This document shows positions 34,992 through 46,963 of a stretch of DNA of 64,000 bases, in pieces. Within the stretch, counting starts at the first letter, position 1; each line of letters opens with the position of its first letter. The stretch covers positions 19,655,053 to 19,719,052 of the forward strand of contig CM077826.1 of the NCBI GenBank assembly GCA_039720395.1, read 5' to 3'. The position numbers were made by a program, and so were the translations under genes. The notes beneath the pieces are model-generated. The model saw only the letters and a list, made by a program, of their open reading frames with translations. It did not search any database and was not told the origin of the DNA. The stretch is from Liquidambar formosana (lineage: Eukaryota > Streptophyta > Magnoliopsida > Saxifragales > Altingiaceae).

Positions 34992-35794
34992 AATCATATC
35001 AGCCACTATAAATTGCTCTCTTTTGTTTTCTTTTCCAATTTATAATATGATGGAAAAGGAATGGTTTGTTTTGTGTAACTTTTTTTTTTTTTATATTTTG
35101 GCTGAGGGTAAGATGGAGAATGGTGGGAGAAAAATCATAAGATCTCATAAGATCACATATTGACATGATTGATAGAGGATGAAATAATACACAAGATTGA
35201 TAGGCATGCCACATTTCAAAAGCTTAAATGCTTAAGCCTTACAATTTTACTCATTATAAGCATGTGCTGCGCTGAAAATTGGAATCACATAATTGCATTG
35301 CATATGGATTTCACAAATTTCATCTAGGTTTGAAGTTGAAGTGCTGAGCCATGCCAATTCTTTTCTTCATACGACACTAGTTCCCCTCAATCACACCATT
35401 TCTGCACATTAGCACCACTACGGCCCCATGTGCCGCTCCAGTACTGTGGTCATTAGCAATAATACCTTTGGCTAGCAAAGGAACAAAGCAATATGGCCCG
35501 CTTCAAGCAAAATTATGAAGCCTGCAGCATTTGAAATTTTGAAGCCATTTGTTTTCCTTCCCCATGCTACAATTTTCAAATTTCTCTCATACAACTAAAT
35601 TTTAAACAATTGTCCTTTCTCACCCATTTCAGTGGGTTGCAAGCGGACAAGAAAATTTAGAAGTGGGACTGATCGAAATTACTCAAGTCACTTAATTGAC
35701 GTGGGTTTTGAATTGATGGCTTCTAAAGGAAGCCCATACAATTCTCTAGTACGGGGGAAGTGAATTGTATATGTAACTGTATATATAATAAAAG

Positions 35795-36144
35795 GTAAAT
35801 TGTAGATAACCTCTAACGTATAAGGGATCAGCAGATAATCTTCTTTATATTTTAATTTTGTTAATGTGCTTTCCTTATATTTTAATTTTTGTTAACGTGC
35901 CTTACTATCACTCGCCGTTAATGAAATTTGACGAAAATTAGTTATGTAGCTATATATGTGATACCGTTAATGGACCCGTGTTGCTCAAAATCGCCAGAAC
36001 CCTTGTTGGTGTCATGGCCAATCGGGTGGCCATCAACAATTGGTTTTGTCTTCCAATTGAATTAGGGAGCACATTGACAAAATTTAAACATAAGGGGAGT
36101 TATCTGTTGACCCCTATACTTCAGGGGGGTTTTATGCAATTTAC
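35795..36144. mobile_element. MITE with roughly 100-bp terminal inverted repeats
   Basis: About 350 bp. The left end GTAAATTGTAGATAACCTC and the reverse complement of the right end GTAAATTGCATAAAACCCC align. Further inward the arms share (A)GGG(A/G)TCA(G/A)CAGATAA, then TTTGT(T/C)AATGTGCT. No target-site duplication could be fixed. Confidence 0.7.
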
Positions 36145-36150
36145 ATTATA

Positions 36151-36460
36151 CAAAATGATCAAGTGCGGACTATCCCAGATGAGATTGCACGACCTCGAGC
36201 CGTGTGTGGCTTTCGTGAAAGCCACACACAGCTTAGAGTCGTGTGATTTGTCTTGGATGGTGTGGATGATTGGTCCACACGCGCATGAAAGCCACACACA
36301 ACTCGGAATTATGTGATCCGTCTTAGATAGTGTGGATGGTCCATAGTACTTGATTAGCTTCGATGGTTGGTCCACACGTGCGTGAAAGCCACACACAACT
36401 CGGAGTTGTGTGATCTGTCATGGATGGTGTGGATGGTCCACAGTACTTGATTAACTCCAA
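36151..36460. repeat. Cluster of GAAAGCCACACACA units, one inverted
   Basis: Three direct units start at about 36217, 36287 and 36384 (GAAAGCCACACACA, then TGTGAT, GATGGTGTGGATG and GGTCCAC). One inverted unit ends at 36214. The junction of the inverted and first direct unit is a perfect hairpin with 13-nt arms (36202-36214 and 36217-36229) around GT. Confidence 0.75.
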
Positions 36461-36689
36461 TGCATGCATGTATATGATACATACCTCATCAAAACATATA
36501 TATATACCCACGAAGAGTTGGGTTTTATAAGGACCTATTGATGTAAGTTATATTAGCATTATACATTAGAAGTTGGACCTTATACATGTGTAAGTTATAT
36601 GAGATATAGAGGTGTTACTTTTTTGGGCCAAGTAAACTGGAATACATACCGGAGAAACCAAAAATATAGAGCAACAAGAAAACTAAAAA

Positions 36690-37140
36690 CTAGCACTACT
36701 ATCCACTGAACAAGCTTTCCTAACAGCTTCTGGCAAACATGAGGCATCTAATAAGAAACCCAAGAATCCAGTGGCAACAACCCAATGAGCCATTTGATGG
36801 GCAGCAGAATTTGCCCATCTGGTGACTTTCTTGTAAAAAAGAGGCCCTTAGGGAACTAGCAGTAGACTTGATGTCCATGATGTGAGGAAGAGAATATCAT
36901 TGAACATGGCTTGCGCGCCATCACCTTCAAAACACATTGAAGTCCATCCCTTACTGCCTGCAATTAAGCGAGCAAGCCTAGCTGCGCAAGGTTTTGCTGT
37001 AGCCAGGTCGATCCCAATGTGCACAGATGAGCAGGCACCCAATCGACGAAATTGTGATCATTTCTAGCAATGCAAGCTGCATGACTTCACTTTGTACAAA
37101 CCGCTGCATCAGCGTTTACCTTTATAACCCAGTGGAGGAT
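36690..37140 (-). pseudogene. RNase H-like domain relic of a retrotransposon
   Basis: On the minus strand, blocks in different frames read WHILHWVIKVNADAAV (near 37110-37145), ARLARLIAGSKGWTSMCFEG DGAQ (near 36900-36980) and VTRWANSAAHQMAHWV (near 36780-36830). These are the ordered blocks of the RVT_3 RNase H-like domain of plant non-LTR elements. Frame changes between them show it is dead. Confidence 0.65.
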
Positions 37141-38089
37141 GTGCCAAAACTGAACTTAGAGGGATTGTTTGGCAAATCTGAAAACCTAGATAGTTGAAGA
37201 TACAAAAAAAAATTCAGAGAACTTCATTCCCAAAGTTTCATTTTGTTTCCCCCTTTTCTTAGCAACGAAACAGTCTAATATCCAAGTTTCATTTCTTTCC
37301 CCCTTTTTTTAGCAACCAAACAACAAGAAAATGTGTGATAAATTCTTTTTTTCTTTTTTTTTTTTAAAATAAAAATAAAAAATTACAAGGTAACAATTTT
37401 ACCGTTGATGAAATGTCACCATCTTGAGCTTCTACTCATCTTTGTGACGATAATCATCATTTTTAAAATTTATTAACTCAATGCGAGGATTTATGTGCTT
37501 AATACTATGTAAAATAGGAGTATTTAATTTCAAGTTGAATACCCAATCAAACCCTAATTTAACAATTCGACCTCAAACCTCGACAAGACTATCCGAACAT
37601 GTTAATGGGTTCAACGGACTTCAAACAACCCCCCCCACGAAAAATAAAAAATAATAATAATAATAATTTAAATAAATAAATTTGTCAATGGACGGTTCCA
37701 TTTTAATAAAATAAATGGCATGGACTTTAGCTATAGAGCCGTACATGTTCAAATGCCTATTTGTAGAACCCCCCATTATTAACAAGAAGACTCATCAACA
37801 TATATAATAATATAATATTGCTCTTAATTTATATTTTCTTTGTCCTACATTTTCTTACTTTTTGCGTCTCAAAGTGTTTGTTCATTTTGAAAAATCAAAT
37901 CATAATTTTGTTAATTTTTCTATATTACTCATTATTTCAATGAGACACAAACCTAATACTATGTAAAGAGAGGGTATTTTTGAAAAGATGGAGCTTAAAG
38001 AATAAAAAGTCAAGACAATGATGACTGTTTTTTAAACTGTATGTTTTGTCAAAGTTAGCCTATCTTTATGAGATAGAGACAATATCGCT

Positions 38090-38583
38090 ATGTTTGGTAC
38101 GTGAGTTTAGGGATGGAATAAAATACTTATTCCATTGGTTAAATAAAAAATAAAAAATAAAGAATAAAAAAAAGATGGGTGTTTGTTTGCCAAAGGAATG
38201 AAATCCAATTCTTTGAGAATGGCTATTCCATCAAAACGATGGAATAAGCATTCCACACCAACACTACCCCCCCCCCCACCCAACAAGAGGGAATGCTCTT
38301 TCCAGCCAAAGAAAAAAAAAAAAAAAAAAAAAAAAGGCACTGCCCGTGGAGCCCACCCCCTGACAGAAATCATTACTCCCTTCTCTTCTCATCTCATCCC
38401 ATCTTTTTATCTCTCTCTCTCTCTCTCTCTCAACAAATCATCCGCAATTCCTTTCCATAGCCGCACCAAACGGAGGCATGAAATAGCCCTTGGGAATGAT
38501 CATTCCTTTCATTCTCATTTCCATCCCATTCCCTTCCTCATTCCATTCCCTCCCCATTCCATTCAACCATACCAAACACAGCC
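38090..38583. mobile_element. MITE abutting thioesterase gene 2
   Basis: The terminal sequences GCTATGTTTGGTACGTGAG (left) and GGCTGTGTTTGGTATGG (right, reverse complement) are inverted. Subterminal GGAATGGAAT-type repeats are typical of hAT-like MITEs. A C-run and an A-run lie in the middle (about 38266-38336). The right end is only about 57 bp from the ATG of the next gene. Confidence 0.7.
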
Positions 38584-38639
38584 TATATGTTTAGGCCGGC
38601 CTTAGAGAGAGAGAGGAGAGGAGAGGAGAGAGAGAGAGA

Positions 38640-39821
38640 ATGGAAGATGATTCTCCGCAGAAAGCCCAGAAATGGCTTGAAGATCTGGCGACAGGTTCCG
38701 CTGGTCATGAGATTGAGACCCTCTCTCTTGGAGGCATGCAGGTCTCTCATGCCCACAAGGGTTTGATTCGGTGCAATTTCGTCATACCCAAACACTTATC
38801 AGTAAAAATCTCAACGAAAACAGTCCCCCATCTTTTTAAATCTTCTTCATCATTTTAATTAATTTTCCTAATTAAGATTAGTTATGATATTAATTAAATT
38901 CTTACACAAATACAGGATCAAGATGGGAATTGGCACGTGGGAGCAATTGCAACCTTAGTGGACGATGTTGGGGCAGCTGCCATATACTCCACCGTCGGCC
39001 ATATCAAAGCCTCCGTTAGTTTCAACATTTCATACTATTCCACGCCTAAGATTCAAGTACCCCCCACCATCTTATCCTAAATTTTAATTACATTTTATTC
39101 GAGTAATTCCTTTTATTAAAATTGTTACCTCTGTCGGATTAATTCAAATAGTATTACTATTAATATTATCCAAAGTAACAAAATTTTGCATTATTCCTGA
39201 ATTTCCCGAATATATCTCGGATTTTTCCTTAATGAATGAAGCCCGAATTATCCTCTGAATTCAATAATTCTCAAATTATTTCTGAATATTACGAATAATT
39301 CCAAAAAATTCTTGAATTATCCCAACAATAGTTCTTTTCTAGTTAATGGGTTCATAAGTTATTAATGGAGATAGATGCCCACATATTTTACTATCCGATT
39401 TAGATGGTATCTTCTAATTCAAGTAATTTATATTTACTGAAAGCTAGAATCTGGAACTCTGGAAGTGCTTAATTCAAAGCACCTCACTAGTTGGAATCTG
39501 CCCTTTTCCTTTCTATTAAGAACAATGAGTACTCAAAACTATTTTGAAGCAACAGTCATTTATTTATTTATTTTGGTAGATCTTTTTGAAGCAACAATTG
39601 TATAGATCTTATTTGTAAAATGACACAAATGGCAGGAAGAAGTTGAGATAGAGGCAAAGGTTGTAGGGCAAAAGGGAAAGCTTGCATCTGTGGTGGTGGA
39701 GATCAGGAGAAAAGATAATGGAAGAATAGTTGCTTTGGGTAAGCAATGGATGACTTCATCTAAGATTGTACCTGGTACTTACCAAAATAAGACTCTAACC
39801 AGTCAAGTAAGCAAGCTTTGA
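38640..39821 (+). CDS. Hotdog-fold acyl-CoA thioesterase (ACOT13-like), copy 2
   Basis: Exons 38640-38801, 38916-39056 and 39636-39821 (TGA), phase 0 throughout, give 162 residues. It begins MEDDSPQKAQKWLEDLATGS, has the same hotdog blocks as copy 1 (HAHKGLIRCNFVIPKHLSDQ, DGNWHVGAIATLVDDVGAAA) and ends in SKL, a possible peroxisomal signal. Exons 1 and 2 have exactly the same lengths as in copy 1; the last exon is 9 nt shorter and intron 2 is much longer (579 against 150 bp). A GA-rich leader (about 38606-38639) and a MITE are all that lie directly upstream, so its promoter differs from that of copy 1. Confidence 0.85.
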
Positions 39822-40736
39822 AATCAATATCAGCCATACTGAGTATGGCTCATATTTTTGTTCTTTCAATTTATATGATATGAAGGGAATCATTTGTGTA
39901 TAATTTTACTTGTTGAAAGCTTGTAACACTTTCCTCACTTCTTAAGTGAGTTATCTTGAATTCAAATTTAAAAAACATTGATGCCCATTTATTGATATTG
40001 GGGTTTAGAGATATAGATAAATTCTATCATGTCGTCCAAAAAAAAAAAATAAAAATAAAAAAAAAAACAGAAAGAAAGAATGAAAGCGTGTGCCGCAATG
40101 AAAAATGGAATCACAACATCACATTGCACATTAACACCACCAAGGCTCAATGCACCGCTCCAGTACTGCACACCTGCACGAATTAGCAACAATCCCTTTA
40201 GCTAGCAAAGGGACAAAGCAATATTGCCATTTCGAGCTAAATCATGAAGCCAGCACCTGAATCTTCGTACACCTGAATTTTAAAAAACCTATCCTTTCTC
40301 ACTCATTTCAAAGGATTGCAAGCACCAGAGCTGGGACAAAGAAAATTTAGCAGCTGTAACAGTTTTTATGCAGATTGAACAAATGAATAAAGCAGGAACT
40401 GGTTACGATATTTTGTGGGGCTCTCGTGATTAAAGCCTGTTGCACCTGAGCCTACGGCCCGTTTGGAAAATTATAGAATAGATTAGAAATTTATACAGGA
40501 AAAAAAATGCGCACAAAACAAAGATAAAGTAGAATATATAGATATAATGTCTTATAAATTCCTCCAATTCCATTCAAAAGACTTCATATTACATAAGGCA
40601 ATAACAAAAGCAGCACTTAGGTTACTATTTCCCTCAGGAAAACACCATTTGAATATTTTCACAAAAACCAAGTAAATCAGCCCAGATATAAAATCCACAT
40701 TGGAGGTTATAGGCACATCATAGCAACCAAAGGCAA
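39822..40736. other. 3' flanks of thioesterase 2 and peroxiredoxin (convergent)
   Basis: The first 550 bp are related to the 3' flank of thioesterase 1, with an A-rich tract near 40039-40070. The remainder is 3' untranslated and flanking DNA of the peroxiredoxin gene on the other strand. No gene is seen. Confidence 0.5.
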
Positions 40737-43700
40737 TCAAAGAGCCTTGAGGATATCTTCAGCACTGGAGACAGTGAACTCTCCACCTGATTCAATGTTT
40801 GCAACCTTCACCTTGAGATCATCAATCAAGAGAGCAAACCTACGGGAGCGAGTTCCAAGTCCTTTCTCTGAAAGATCAAGCTCAAGGCCAAGAGCACGAG
40901 TATAGGTTGCAGAACCATCAGCAAGGAACTTAACGTGCTTGTTTTCGGGGTATGTCTTTGCCCATGCCTTCATCACGAATGGGTCATTAACTGCAATTTA
41001 GTACCAAAAACAAAATAGTAAGAAATTGAAACCAACATAGAAGTAAACCCAACAGATATCTACATTAAGGGTCTCCCAAGTTATGCAAGGTAAGCCAACC
41101 AGCTAACACTAACTAGATATGAAAGGGAGGGCAAGAAGGGGGTCTGGATTCATGTTTCTCATTACATTAGTCCTCTGGAGGTCTAAAAGGTCACCCAGAT
41201 GTAGGTCCTATATTGATGTTGGAGTATCCTAAAATATCACATTGGATGAGGACATGTCATATTGGAATATCTATATCCTGGAAAAGAAAATAGTATCTTC
41301 ATTCTGAATTAATATATATGTCCCGATCTTTCAACCTATGTAACTGATGTTCATATTGAAATATCTGTATCATAGAATACACAATAATATCTTTAGTCTG
41401 AATTAATATAGATGCACTACTCTTCCAACCTATGTAACCGACGCATATAAAGTGCCTCACAAAGGAGCATCCAAAAGCCAAAACGTGATATTTAACAGCC
41501 ATAGACATCATGATGGTACCCAACACAGCCAAAAAGGCAAAAATAGGAGTGCCTTTGTTATGCAGCTTCAATGAGCAACAAAATCCTATGGTACGTGAAC
41601 TGGTGAATTGAGAGTTTTAAGTCAATCCACAGGGAACTCCTAACTGAACTTCTAGTTACATTTCTGGTGCATCAAGTACTTTAGGGCCTAAATAAAATTT
41701 TAACTGAAATGCTGGAGACCTGCTAACTTAAAATTTTTTAAAGAAACATTAGACTTAGGAAATTTTGGAGTGCTAAAATTTCAATTAATCACATAAATGC
41801 AAGAAAATACTGTTCTCACTATAAATCAACATAACAGCACTCGTTATGTTAAAGTATCTTGTCTAGTCATCAAACTTCCAAATTTTCTCTCCAAGAAAAA
41901 GAACATTATGAAGGCTTCTTTCTTGTATCAAGTCTCAGTGGTGGTGAAATCTACTTAATTAGAATTTTCACCACACCTAAAATATTTTAGCTTCGGGTTT
42001 TAGATGATAGATGTTCAAGTGAATGTGTTGGTCAATAAGGAAAATTGTGCGAGCATCACAGTATGTGATAAGTTTCTTAATCATAGTTAACAAGAAAAGA
42101 AGAGTCCTAAATGATAAACTTATTATGATACCCAATCAAAATTATAACATCTTAAACACCAAATTTAACCATACCAGATTCAATGTGTTCCAATTAGAAA
42201 ACTTTGTAAAATTAGCTAGTCGAATTCAGATTTGGCGTTTTCTGGTTTTGGAAATTTGGCCAGCAAAGGGGAAGCTTGGGAACATCCAGAAAGTTTGGCC
42301 ATTATAGCACACAAGCTGGACAATGGAAATATAAATTTGAGGGTGTTCAAAGAAACATTCGACAAACTGGAAAGGCTTAGAGGGCCAACAAATTCTGCAA
42401 TGCTCATGGTGTTAAAGTTTGAAATATAAGACACAACCTTCAAATATATATGAGTTGTTTCATCTATCGATGGTGAAGCACAACTTTTTTCATTTTTAAA
42501 TAGTAAAGGCCTGTTTGGATAAGCTTCTACTTACTGTTTTTTTACTTTTAAAAGTAAAGAAATGAAAATTTTTGATACTTCTTTATAGTGCAAAATTTTG
42601 ATAGTTACTTTTAAAGTTGAGGTAGTAAGAATTTCTTTACTTCCTCAACTTTTAAAAGTAACTTCCAAAATTTTTTGTACTCAAAACTTTTATTTTTTTT
42701 TCATTTTTGAAAGTAAAAAACAGGAAGTAGAAGTGTATCCAAATGGGCCCTAAATAAACCAAACTAAACAAAACCTAGTCTGGCTGCAACCTTGATGCTT
42801 AAAGTATCTTATCTGAGCCACAGAGATACTAAAAACTCTAAAAGGGTTTTAGAAGTGTATCATTCCAGTCCATTGTAAATAGAATGTAGTCATTGTCTTT
42901 CAGTAGAAGATAACAAACCGAAGTTTCAGTTAGAGTTTAAAAGTACCACTAATCAACAAAATCTCATCAACACCCTTCGACTTCAGCTCCTCTGCTTTCT
43001 CAATGAAGCCTGGCACATGCTTCAAGCTGCCACCCAGACAAAATGTCATATCAGATTTACAACCACATCCATAAGATCTTTCAGATTATAAATCAATACA
43101 GTTAGATAACTACCAACCAACTTAACTGATCATTCTCAATGAGGCAGAAATACAAGAGCACCAGTAGAGCGAAAGGGCCATTAATTAATCATCTAATCAC
43201 ATTGGCTCTAAAACAACTGCCCTAAATTAGGTATTACTATGTCTGCCTAATGTATTCTTCATGAAACAACTCAAATCTGCAAGTCTTATCCCAATATTTT
43301 CTCTCAATAAAAAGCTACAAGTCTGATTCTTGGCATGCGTGGTACACATGAATTCAAATTTACTCCATGGCTGGTGTCGCAAAATACAAGTCCCAGGTAA
43401 GGGTTTTGGAGTGCACTTTATGCAAATATATATATATATATATACGGATATGTTCCTATCAACAGGTGTTGATATAAGTTATATCAGCACCATGCATTAG
43501 GGGGGGTTGTATCTCTTGCATTGGTCCAATGTACCTCATATCCCACTAATGCACAAGGTACAACTCCCAATGCGGGTGTTGATATAAATTATATCAGCAT
43601 GTGCTTACCTGATCATCATCCTATATTAGTCCCGATCAGGTCAATACGTGTTGATATATATTATATATATATTTTTTGATAAGGTAATGATTGTATATTA

Positions 43701-45007
43701 AAAAAGGTCTAAACCCTTGTACATAAGACATATATAGAAGAAAAAACCCTAAGTTCCATAAACAAAAAGGAACCGCCAAAAAACCCCCATCACCCAATTA
43801 CAAAGACAGGGAGTTGACAAACGATAAAAAAGAAAGTTTACTACCACCCATGTAGTTACAAAAACACCAAAAAAGAGAATTGACCAAAGATGCTTTAAGT
43901 TTCACAATAGAGGACTCCTCTCCTTCAAAAGTTCTCAAATTACGTTCTTTCCAAATGCACCAAAAAAGAGCATGAGGAACCATGCTCCAAACGGCCTTGG
44001 CATCTTTCTTAGCACCTATAACACACCATCCCGCAATCAAGTCATGAGGAGAGTAAGGCAAGACCCATTTAATGCCGAAAAGGTTGAAAATTAGTTCCCA
44101 TAGACTTCTTGCCACCTCACAATGAATGAAAAGGTGGTTAACCAATTCCACCACCTTTTTACACATAATGCATCTATTAGGTAACTCCCACGTCATTCTA
44201 ACCAAATTGTCAATGGTAAGACACTTGTTGTGTGCCACTAAGGCACTAACCATAAGAAAAAAGCCACCTTGGATGGCACCGAGGGATTTGGATCCTCCGT
44301 ATAATTTGGATCCCATTTTTTTATAATTGCAGTACTCTCTCCTGATTAATCACAGCCAAAAGCCAAAATTGCTAGTACCTAACACATAAATCGGGAAAAT
44401 TTGAGGCTCCCGATTTGCCACGTGAGCTAGTACCCAAACTACTGGCATGAAAGGAAAAAAAAAATCCTAATTCGCAAATTAGAAATATAAATGAAATTAT
44501 CCTCTGTTTGTTTCCAGAGAAAATACGGAGAACTTCACTCCCAAACACTTACCCATACCGAAATTTCATTTCTTTTCCTGGTTTTCTCAGCAACGAAACA
44601 ATCTGGTACAAAAGTTTCGTTCTTTCCCCATTTTCTTAGCAACCAAACAACAAAAAAAATGCCACAATTTTTTTCTCAATTAAGAAAATATAGGGTTATG
44701 CTGTTCCAACTTCCCACCCCAAAAAGTTTGTATCAATCGTAAGATTTCCAGACTTTCTTCTATTTTCTTCCCTTTTTTTCGGGCACAACGCAACCAGTAG
44801 GTTAACTTGAAGTAGCCGGTAAAAAACGACGGAAGCATCGGAGAGATTTTACCTGCAAGTAGGGGTGAAAGCACCGGGAACTGCAAAGAGGATAACCTTT
44901 TTACCGGCAGCGAGGGAGTGCACGGACGCCTGTTGGAGCTTGTCTTCTTCGTCGAAGTAGGCGAGGGTTCCGTCGGGTATGACGTCGCCAACAGCGATCG
45001 GAGCCAT
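40737..45007 (-). CDS. PRXIIB: Type II peroxiredoxin, cytosolic (thioredoxin/glutaredoxin-dependent peroxidase)
   Basis: Exons on the minus strand, 44853-45007, 42947-43026 and 40737-40990, give 162 residues, the usual length of plant PRXIIB; there is no transit peptide. It reduces H2O2 and alkyl hydroperoxides using glutaredoxin or thioredoxin. It begins MAPIAVGDVIPDGTLAYFDE. The peroxidatic Cys51 lies in PGAFTPTCS, split across the first junction. Later blocks are HVPGFIEKAEELKSKGVDEI, NDPFVMKAWAKTYPENKHVK and LGLELDLSEKGLGTRSRRFA; it ends SAEDILKAL. The second conserved cysteine (Cys76, normally in EIICxSVNDPF) is absent: the sequence reads DEILLISVNDPF, with Leu at 76. Introns are long (1956 and 1826 bp) and host transposon relics. 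Confidence 0.9.
42506..42751. mobile_element. MITE in a peroxiredoxin intron
   Basis: 246 bp with inverted ends: left AAGGCCTGTTTGGATAAGCT, right in reverse complement AGGGCCCATTTGGATACACT, then TTCTACTT in both. This is a common hAT-like MITE architecture. Related termini with TTTGG are at 49171-49600 and 45345-45836. Confidence 0.75.
43460..43606. repeat. Fold-back element with TGATATAANTTATATCA ends
   Basis: GTGTTGATATAAGTTATATC (near 43466-43485) and GTGTTGATATAAATTATATC (near 43578-43597) flank a segment whose halves (AGGGGGGGTTGTATCTCTTG and the reverse complement of CACAAGGTACAACTCCCAAT) pair. A related TTGATGTAAGTTATATTAGC is at about 36538. Confidence 0.6.
43675..44316 (-). pseudogene. 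LINE fragment with reverse-transcriptase zinc-binding domain
   Basis: A 172-codon minus-strand frame (43798-44316) contains SLGAIQGGFFLMVSALVAHN, TWELPNRCIMCKKVVELVNH, LFIHCEVARSLWELIF and ALFWCIWKERNLRTFEG. These are the ordered blocks of the zf-RVT domain at the end of plant non-LTR retrotransposon ORF2. The 3' end near 43675-43700 (minus-strand AATCATTACCTTATCAAAAA) is a typical LINE tail. It is 5'-truncated and lies in intron 1 of the peroxiredoxin gene, on the same strand. Confidence 0.8.
44505..44660. repeat. Dispersed repeat shared with 37190-37335
   Basis: Both places contain GAGAACTTCA(C/T)TCCCAAA, then TTTCATTT with TTTCTTAGCAACGAAACA, then TTAGCAACCAAACAACAA in the same order. The family was not identified. 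One copy lies in intron 1 of the peroxiredoxin gene, the other between the thioesterases. Confidence 0.6.
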
Positions 45008-46963
45008 TGCTTCTTCTGATTCCGACGAAGCAATTAACGGTGAGGAGTGACCGAGTGAGTGTTGTGTATGGGTTTGTGTGTCCGTGAATATATAGCCAAG
45101 TTAATGTACCAAAAAAAAAGAATATATAGCCAAGTTCGTTGTCTTAGCTGCATTTAATAATTCATTTGGGGTCCGCTGTGAATAGTGAATAGTAGTGGAC
45201 TAATGGAGACTAGTGGGCCCCACACAACAGCGGTTACCAAACCCAAAAAAAACAAAGGGGAAAAAAAATTATAAAAAAAATGGAAGGAGAGAAAGTGAGA
45301 AACTGAATTGTCTCTCATTCACGTTCCTCTTGTTTAGATCACCGGGTGTAATGATCTGTTTGGTAAGGAGGATGGAAAAGAGGGAGGAGTAAAATATGGA
45401 AGTGATGGACTTTTCATTCCTAAGGAAAGGGAAGGAAATCTTTTTTTTTTTTTTCCTCTGTGTTTGGTTTGATGGGTAGAAAATAGAATGAAAATTAATT
45501 TCCTTCTTTCCTATGTGTTTGGTATAAAGGAAAGAATGAAAAGAATATATACTAATTTTACTATTTTGTCTTCAAATATGTAATAGTACAAATAAATTAT
45601 AATAAACATAGAGATAAATATGTCTTTTAAGACCAATTTCTCATTTTTCCTCCCCTTTTCCCTCCACTTATTGAGAGAATTCCAAAAAGTTAAAAAAGAA
45701 GGATTTGCCCCTTCCCTCTCCCTTTCTTTCCTTCTCTCATTCCCTTCAACCAAATACACATAATTATCCCTATCCCTCCCTTTTTCCTTCCTCTCCTTTC
45801 CTTCCCTCCTCTTTTCCCTACAACCAAACATAGGGTAAAACTAAAATTGCATTTGTTTGGAAGGAAAAAACGAAAAAAACAGTCAAGAAATTGAAATGTT
45901 TCACACTTTCCCGTTTCTCTTGTTTGGTTTCACCGTTTCAATTGTATATTTGATGATGATTCTCACGCAATGTCATAGTAAGAAACGTTATCATTTATTT
46001 ATCATTTATTTCATTCTTTTGGTATAAAAAATGGAGAGAGGACTCTATTGCACTTATGCCGACACTGAAGTTTAGGTCCACCGAAAACCATAGAGTAAAT
46101 TTAACCCTCCCAAGCAATTGTGGAGACTCAAACTTAAGCATTGAGATTACTTATTACCTCCATAATTTTATTATTATTATTTTTTTTTAATGAGAAAATT
46201 TACTAACTTACCTTCTCTTTGATTTATAAGATACTACATGAATTCCAACAATACGGAGTATATCTTTTGATTGAATATGAACATGAATTAGAAATTTAGA
46301 ATGATAATTTTACCTCTGTTATTAACGCGTGACTTCTTTTCTTACAAGTTGCATGTCTATAGATTTTTTATAATCTTAAAGGTAAATTATAAAAAAACTT
46401 TGACTCTAGGTCAATTTTTATTTTAATGTCCTCAACATTAAAAGAAGTCATACTATACATGACTTAGTCGTTAAATGAGCCATTTATTAAATGGCATCCA
46501 GATGGGACGAGATTGGGGTTCAACTCCTGTCCAATGTAAACCAAAGGAAAAAAAAAAAATCACTTTTAATTTTCAACACTCAATTTTAATTTCCCCTTCT
46601 CAACTTTCCATGTATTTGTGATGTCTCTCATGCACTCTTAAGGTGGATCTCAATATGTTAAAAGTGAATTATGAATAAAATCATTCTCACGCCCCAACAA
46701 AAAAAAAAAAAAAAAAAATGAAAAGAAAAAATGAGCTATAAAGCACTCCAAATTTATTAACCATATTACATTTTGGTGCATAAGAAAATATTTTTAAAGC
46801 AATTAGTGTCTGTAAATGATACTTAATATATATATATATATATAAGAACTTCCAGATATCTATTATCATCACTACTATTTTTTTTTTTTTTTTTGGGATA
46901 AATGAGAGTATTACTACTATTACTCAACTCTCTAGGTTCACTTTCCCCAAGAAAGAACACAAA
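45008..46963. other. Region between the peroxiredoxin promoter and the NPF array
   Basis: This contains the 5' flank of the minus-strand peroxiredoxin gene, a MITE at about 45345-45836, A/T-rich DNA and homopolymer tracts (about 46700-46718 and 46877-46894). Frames such as 45511-45831 belong to the MITE. No gene is seen. Confidence 0.5.
45345..45836. mobile_element. MITE upstream of the peroxiredoxin gene
   Basis: The left part TGATCTGTTTGGTAAGGAGG and the reverse complement of the right end (ACCCTATGTTTGGTTGTAGG) are inverted, with GGAAAAGAGG(G)AGG following in both. About 490 bp, rich in GGAAGGAAAGG-type sequence. Confidence 0.65.

Larger units (their letters stand above)
34992..38639. other. 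Region between the two thioesterase genes
   Basis: About 35200-35700 resembles 39840-40370 (shared GCACCGCTCCAGTACTG-like block and TTAGCAA(T/C)AAT(A/C)CC), so it is duplicated 3' flank. It also contains a TIR element (35795-36144), a GAAAGCCACACACA repeat cluster (36151-36460), an RNase H-like relic (36690-37140, minus), a dispersed repeat (about 37190-37335), a decayed Stowaway (about 37836-38085) and a MITE (about 38090-38583). No intact gene is seen. Confidence 0.6.

Noticed and set aside
38183..38605. 140-codon frame before thioesterase 2
   Set aside because: It runs through a MITE, a C-run and an A-run, and its Lys-rich and Ser-rich stretches come from those low-complexity tracts.
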